A DNA stretch of 64,000 nt, from positions 1,528,001 to 1,592,000 of the forward strand of contig JACVVK020000018.1 in assembly GCA_018292915.2 (NCBI GenBank), written 5' to 3'. Numbering within the stretch: position 1 is the stretch's first letter; the number at the start of each line of letters is the position of its first letter. This DNA comes from Batillaria attramentaria (lineage: Eukaryota > Mollusca > Gastropoda > Batillariidae). This document shows, piece by piece, positions 58,672-64,000 of the stretch. A model generated the notes under the pieces. It was not told the DNA's origin and did no database searches. It saw only the letters and a program-made list of their open reading frames with translations. The position numbers and the translations under genes are program-made.

Positions 58672-61600
58672 TATGACTGTGTCATATTTCCTGACCAAAT
58701 CAAGTCAAATTCACAAGCAGACTCATTGATAGTGCTCATCTGGCCCCCACATACACACTATCTTCATCATTTTAATTGCATATTGTGCATTTCCTTGATG
58801 TCCCAGGTAACAAAAGAGATGTATGAGCGAGAACTGCGGGATGTGGACACCCATTCTTCACACAGCGGTGCCATCAGCAGCAGTGTCCATGACCTCAGCC
58901 CCACCCTGTGGCATGCCCTGGATGTCTGGCGCTGTACCAACTCGCTCAGTGGGGGACTGAGAGAGGCACTGAAGGCTTTGGCTCACTGTGGGCTGGGACT
59001 TGCCAGTGAGACCTGGTATGACTGAAAACATAAGCAGTCAGTTCGTTCAGAATATAATTACGTGGTTGGTTTCAGAACTTTTGTTCGTTCTCCACACAAG
59101 TGTCTGTTACTACACTCCCCCGGTTGATACACACAGAACGAAGAGAGATAATGTGTTCTTGAAGAGAACACTTGATGTGTAGTTGGCTAAAGAACGTATT
59201 CTTTGTTCTCCACACAAAAGTGTCTGTTACGACACTCCTACATTGTGAAACATGTTGGTTGTCAAGTGGTGAGTGGTCACACTAATGCACTTTGCAGTAC
59301 CAATATGTCTTCTTGATAGACTTGAGAGTATGTATTCAAGAGTTGAAAATTTATCTCACGAAATGAGTGGTGTAGGTAATGTATTAACTGCAAAAAAAAA
59401 AAACACAACGCACAAAACACAGAAAGCATGCACATTCAAGTTTACCATTTTCAAGAGACCATTATTGTACAGTATATTAGGATTGGTCTTTCACAGTGAT
59501 ATTGTCTCCTTGATTGCAGGGTTGATGGAGTAATTGCGCTGAACATCCTGGCAGAGACAGCCAAATCCAACATGGCAGCCATGAAGGTGCTGCATAGACT
59601 GGCACAGGGCGTCAAGACAACAGAGGACCTCATGACCCCACCACTCAGCAGTCGTTCTGGCCACTCAGGTACATTCTGGAAGAAATTCATACCCGAATAT
59701 CAGACTGGTTGGATTTCATAGTCTGTGCATGGTGTGCAGCGTTCAGTATAGAGCACTGTAGAGTTCAAAACAGGAGAAAACTAGCAAAAAATTTAATCTG
59801 CTTCACACAAAGGTGTATGTGTCAATCTTTGGCTCCCCAATTTCAACTGCTAATTGATATGTTTTCTGACTGGCTGGGCTTGGTATCCACGTTGGACATC
59901 AGTCATAGATCGATTATTTTTCCAAATGTCCATTTACTTTTTTTTTTAAAACATTTTTTGAACTGTTTACTTCCTTACAATGGCAGACACGTGCCTGATC
60001 TCTTCTGTGACAGTATTCAAGACAAATGTCCTATACTTTTATTGTCAGCCAGGACATTTTGTCCAATTATAATTCCCACGGATATGAAGCCCTGGATGGG
60101 ATTGGTTGGTTTTCTTTCAGGACTGAGAGGATAAACATGTAGAACATGCTGTAGAGTCCTAAAAGTTAAGACTAATAGATGTAAGCAAAAACAAACAAAC
60201 AAACAAAATCTCCCAGTGTAAGAAAACTGTGTACCTGAGGTATGTTTCTTATGTTGCATATAGGCTGAACATTGTGTGATCCGGTTTTTTTTCCTCTGTC
60301 TTCTGTAACAGATATGTTCAGCATCAGCAGCAACGATGACGAGATGATGCTGAAACAGTCAGACTCACGGGGCAGCTACCTAAGCTCCAAGCCGTCTCTC
60401 AGCGACATCTACGAGCGCAGTGATGAGGGTGACCCGGAGAAAAAGGTCGGGTCTTCAGCCTCAGCCACAGGCATATCTTCCGCATCCAACAGTTACAACC
60501 TCGGTAACTCCCAAACCAGTACACAGGACAGCCTGGAATCACAGAAAGAAGACGTGGATGAGTTGTACGGGAATCAGGATGGTGATGCCTCGAAACCCAA
60601 GCCTGTCTTGAAGGAACCTGCATCTGGGCACAAACCTTTGAAGTCCAGAGAGGTATTTAAAGCTTAGGTCCTCATCCCTTGGAGCCTTGCTGACCAGAAA
60701 ACTAGGATTCACATTCAGATATCTTTATTAAGTTATTAGTGACAGAGCTGACTATTCTGGTGCTTGTAGTACATGTAGTGGAATGTACACTGTAAAGGCA
60801 GAAGTGTCATGGTGGTTTCCTTAGTACACTATGAATGAATCACAGGTCTGCGAGAGTGTGAAAATGCGCTGGAAGTTTGTTTTGTAATAGCTTCACTTTC
60901 TCCAAATAATTCTTGGCACAGTACATTGTGATATTATATGGTACACCTAACAGGCTCTGCATAAGAAAGAGGAAACAGCTGTTCAAATGATTACTTCATG
61001 CCCTTTCTTTTTAGTGACATGTTCAATTACCATTTTGTTGTTGTCATTGTCTTCTGCTTGTTTGTTTATGACATGTATAAGTACCATTTTTGTTGTCAAA
61101 CAGGTGTCTTTTGATGAAACAAGCATCGCTGTGAAGGAGCGCAACTTAAACCATGGAGATCAAGGGGTGCTTCCGAAGAAAAATGTGCATGGAGGAAGTA
61201 AGGGATCACGACAAAAGCAAGAGTCCCATCCAAGCACGAAGGGTTCTAGTGCGGGAGACGGAGTGCCTGGTACCGGTTTCCAGCCTGAAGTGGGGTCGGA
61301 TTTCTTTACCAGCCGTGGATCTGATGCCAGCTCTGCTCCCACCTTCACAAATCTGCCTGTTAGTTTTGCTACAGCTCCTTTTTCTGTTTGCCACTTACTT
61401 GTTTGTTTTGTGGTGAATGTTTCCTGTTGTACATGTTGTGCTGATTATATAATTGTAAGCAAAATGTTCTGGCCCCAAAAAATTCCCTCCCCACTCCCAA
61501 GGAAGATAATTGGCTTACAGTAGTCCTATAAAACCCTCTTGGATGGGTAAAAATTTGTGCAGTTTTGATTACCTTTTTCAACCCTGCCGGTGAACATGAT

Positions 61601-63348
61601 TTGCAAGCTACATGTGGTTTGATATGCGGTAGGTGCTGGTAACCAACAAGCACATCCCATATCAAATCTTGGTTTGACTAGCTGTCAAACTGTCCCTGCC
61701 CCTCCGTGGACGTAAAGTCACCTGGAGACGACTGTAGTGCAACTGCATCAGGAATTAACGTGACTGTGTATTGCCAGGTTCAATATTTTGGGTGGGTTTT
61801 TTTTTTTTTTTTTTTGGGGGGGGGGGGGGGGACGGGGGTGTTTCCCGAAATGCTGTAGTCTTGTCAGAATGACTGTTGTTTACAGAAGGTTTCAGATGTG
61901 AACTTTGCCTGCACTCACATGCTGATTTCTTTCAGTTGCCAGAGACTCCAGGAATCAACGGCTGGCACTGGGAAGTGGCCTTCACCTACACGGACATGCT
62001 GGCAGACATCTGCATAAATGGCAAGACGGCCAACATCCAGAAGATGGCGCTAGTTGGCAACAACGTCAACATGATGGAGCCGTACCGTCGCATCGTGACC
62101 ACTGTGCAGCTGCCGAGTGCTGGTCTCCTGGACCTCGCTGTCTTTCATGCTTTGAATGAGGCGGATGATGGAGGTGTGTGTGTGTAGCGTAGGATCTGTT
62201 TTGTGGTGCAGAAATTGAATCAGAATCAAATTCTTTGCGTATTTTTTGATTGACTATCTAGAAAATACCAAAATGCTGAAGGTACATTGTGATCTTACAT
62301 CCCTCTGTTGTGTGATGCTTGACGTCAGTCACCACAACTATTCTGTCAGACGCAGACTTACGCCCGAGCACTAGTCCTGAAGAAGAATTAGATATTGACT
62401 TTACTGGGTGCTAAGTTGCCTCTGTTTATCTTTGAAATTAAATTCTGTATGCTGATGTGGATGCAAAGGTTCAGGTCTTGCAATCATGTTGTTTTGTTTG
62501 ATGCTGCTTTTAAAAAATTGTGACCCTCCACCACGAAATGAGTCTTCTTGTGGTATTTGTTCATGTTATGATTCATTTCGTGGTGGAGGGTCACAATTGT
62601 TGCTTCTCACAGCTGCCTTTTGAGAAACAGGGTTGCATTAGAGAATACATGCGGTTTGGAATATATATATATTTATATTTTGAACAGTATAAAAATCCTA
62701 GCACTTCAAGCATATTATTTTGCCTTTGTTTCATCCTTCAGGTCCAAATGACTGGAGCTGGAGAATCCGCTACGGAGCGATCCAGTCGCTTGTGAAGGTT
62801 GTCCGCAGTCTGGAGGGGGACAAAGCAAGGGAGGGACTGCGCTCTGCAGCTTGGAACGCCCTCTTGAAAGCCCACAGCTCGGAGAAGGATGGCCGTGTCT
62901 TGGAAGCCCTGAAAGTGGGACAGGTGTGTTGGGCTCCAAGAACAATAAAGCAAACACAAGAAATTAAGAAAACAATACAGTACAAGGGTTTGGCTGCGTA
63001 ATGGCTTGCAATGCTATGCTCTCTGAATTGCTTATAAACACTTGATTAGTTCATTCTGTCTGGCTGTGAATCATTTTGTTTGATTTGTTGATATATCTGT
63101 CTCTGTGTCTCTCTGCTTTGATTGAAGGTTCACACCGACATCCAGGGCATCCTGGGAAAAGACAGCAGCACGACCTCCATCGGATCACGCGTCGCTGCGG
63201 GCTTGTCCGTCATCTATCTGCCGCCACTTCCCCCTCCTGTGGACATGTCCATGCCAAGGCCAACACACTCTCGGCGGCATATCAATGTAATGAAACCGCC
63301 CCCAGCTCACACAACCAGACAGCGCCAGCCTCTCAGAACTTCACTGAA
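55159..63348 (+). CDS. TMEM232: TMEM232 orthologue (3' end unresolved)
   Basis: Thirteen exons: 55159-55295, 56340-56451, 56613-56718, 56962-57119, 57880-57979, 58447-58622, 58807-59015, 59520-59668, 60312-60652, 61104-61358, 61936-62173, 62742-62923, 63128-63348 (2384 nt, 794 complete codons, open at phase 2). Recognised from LAWTELAQIAQCKGTVQECL, DVLIASLDVSPLAKYHIPAL, FFLAETMLYWLRTDAVHQPY and, later, WHWEVAFTYTDMLADICING, RIRYGAIQSLVKVVRSLEGD, REGLRSAAWNALLKAHSSEK. The family is named as a membrane protein but this sequence looks like helical-repeat protein with few obvious membrane spans. Mouse Tmem232 is linked to sperm flagellum structure. Exons 9-10 encode a serine-rich, low-complexity insert of nearly 200 residues between the conserved halves. 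A short exon at 63449-63494 would close the frame with TAA (809 aa), but human-like C-terminal sequence is not recognisable there, so the gene may continue past the window. Confidence 0.8.
55786..56276 (-). mobile_element. Full-length tRNA-derived SINE with 14-bp TSD
   Basis: On the minus strand: a tRNA-like head with an A-box GTGTAGTGGTTAGCAC and B-box GGGTTTGAGTCCC, a body of about 400 bp, and a terminal poly(A) (poly(T) at 55784-55798). It is flanked by identical GCCCACCACAGTTT at 55772-55785 and 56277-56290, the target-site duplication expected of LINE-driven retrotransposition. It is inserted in TMEM232 intron 1, about 50 nt upstream of the exon 2 acceptor. A diverged relative lies at 12579-12770. 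Confidence 0.93.
58156..58222. repeat. (GT)n microsatellite
   Basis: About 33 GT units, the longest dinucleotide run in the window, in the TMEM232 intron after exon 5. A second shorter run is at 58639-58671, just after exon 6. Confidence 0.97.
59055..59245. repeat. Imperfect direct repeat pair
   Basis: GTTCTCCACACAAGTGTCTG at about 59089 recurs as GTTCTCCACACAAAAGTGTC at about 59205, each followed by TTAC(T/G)ACACTCC. Between them lies the palindrome GTGTTCTTGAAGAGAACAC. It lies in a TMEM232 intron. Confidence 0.6.
61797..61836. repeat. T-run fused to G-run
   Basis: About 20 T directly followed by about 16 G in the TMEM232 intron before exon 11. Confidence 0.85.
62516..62598. mobile_element. 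83-bp MITE with 26-bp perfect inverted arms
   Basis: AATTGTGACCCTCCACCACG plus AAATGA at 62516-62541 is exactly reverse-complemented at 62573-62598, with a 31-bp loop. It lies in the TMEM232 intron between exons 11 and 12. Confidence 0.93.
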
Positions 63349-64000
63349 GTAAGTTTTCCTGTCATGCTTGTTGATGTTTTGTCCTGGTTTCTAAGGATGC
63401 AATTCTGTTATAGTAAAGCTGAGATAATAACAGTGTTTGTTTTTGCAGGCGCTTTACTCAATTTTTTTTTTGGCTCAAAGCATCACGTGCTTAACCCAAC
63501 ACACGTGCTTTTGTGAATCATGCGCATTCTCTCACACATGACATCAATACATGTGGTGTGAAGAGTCAGCTCAGTTATTTAGAACTGCATTCATTTGTTT
63601 ATTTTAATTTTGTGGGCTGAAAATATCCAAGGCAGAGATGGTTGCTGTTGTATACTTTTGGTGACAGTGTATGGTATGTGACAAACCCTGTTGCTGAAAG
63701 TATATACTGTTAAATAAGATTTTAAAATGCATGCACCAGGTTACTTGCCTTGCATACCAGTTGTGGTTAATTAACAAGGTATGCCAGCAGCATGGAAACA
63801 TGGTCACAACATACCATGATGCCAAAACTGGATTACACTGATTATTTCAATGTAAAGTGTGGTATAATACTTGTACATTTACCACTACATTTGGTATCTT
63901 AATTTATTTGCTTGACAGTAGCAGTGGTAAAGATTTGCATGTGCACTGTTCATTCTCTCTTCCTTACTTTCTCTCTTTACTGTTTTACACTCTGTTTGCT

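Noticed and set aside
63449..63494. Terminal exon of TMEM232
   Set aside because: Frame and acceptor fit and it ends in TAA, but the 15 residues are encoded partly by a T-run and show no recognised conservation, so I left it as a possibility and ended the model at 63348.

Overview
This is a eukaryotic, intron-rich nuclear window from an invertebrate animal, most probably a mollusc and perhaps a marine snail. The evidence is compact exons of about 40-550 nt with GT-AG introns. The encoded proteins are clearly animal orthologues, recognised from memory of the human proteins. The introns carry CA/GT microsatellites, TTAA-ended MITEs, tRNA-derived SINEs and Helitron-like elements with tandem-repeat cores of the kind known from molluscs. 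The species assignment is inference. There is no bacterial content, no CRISPR array and no intact tRNA or rRNA gene.

Eight protein genes were assembled exon by exon. Reading frames close across every junction and every coding total is a multiple of three, except the two genes cut by or ambiguous at the window edges. From left to right they are: RNF121 (+, first exon missing), DNAAF6/PIH1D3 (-), TBCK (+, 25 exons, 893 aa), an unassigned F-box plus beta-propeller-like protein (-, 493 aa), HSD17B14 (+, 282 aa), PIBF1/CEP90 (-, 775 aa), LYRM7 (-, 135 aa) and TMEM232 (+, at least 794 aa). Strands alternate, so most neighbours are convergent or divergent. DNAAF6/TBCK, F-box/HSD17B14 and LYRM7/TMEM232 are divergent pairs. 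RNF121/DNAAF6, TBCK/F-box and HSD17B14/PIBF1 are convergent pairs.

Three of the eight genes belong to cilia or flagella biology: DNAAF6 in dynein-arm preassembly, PIBF1/CEP90 in centriolar satellites, and TMEM232 in sperm flagella. The rest serve ER ubiquitination (RNF121), mTOR and vesicle trafficking (TBCK), steroid or retinoid-type SDR chemistry (HSD17B14), respiratory complex III assembly (LYRM7) and probable SCF-type ubiquitination (F-box protein). They do not form an operon-like pathway.

The unusual material is in the non-coding DNA. Two Helitron-like elements (16.7-18.1 kb and 26.9-28.0 kb) have about 150-bp tandem cores packed with nuclear-receptor half-sites, and their inverted ends covary between copies. 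A perfect 92-bp TTAA-bounded palindrome lies at 24.4 kb. A MITE with 5-bp target duplications is nested inside an older dispersed repeat at 13.4-13.9 kb. A SINE with a perfect 14-bp target duplication lies at 55.8-56.3 kb, and a foldback element built of short palindromes lies at 48.3-49.1 kb. There is a 111-nt uninterrupted poly(C) tract at 47.6 kb. Two GC-AG introns and a partly duplicated splice acceptor/exon start in TBCK are also notable.
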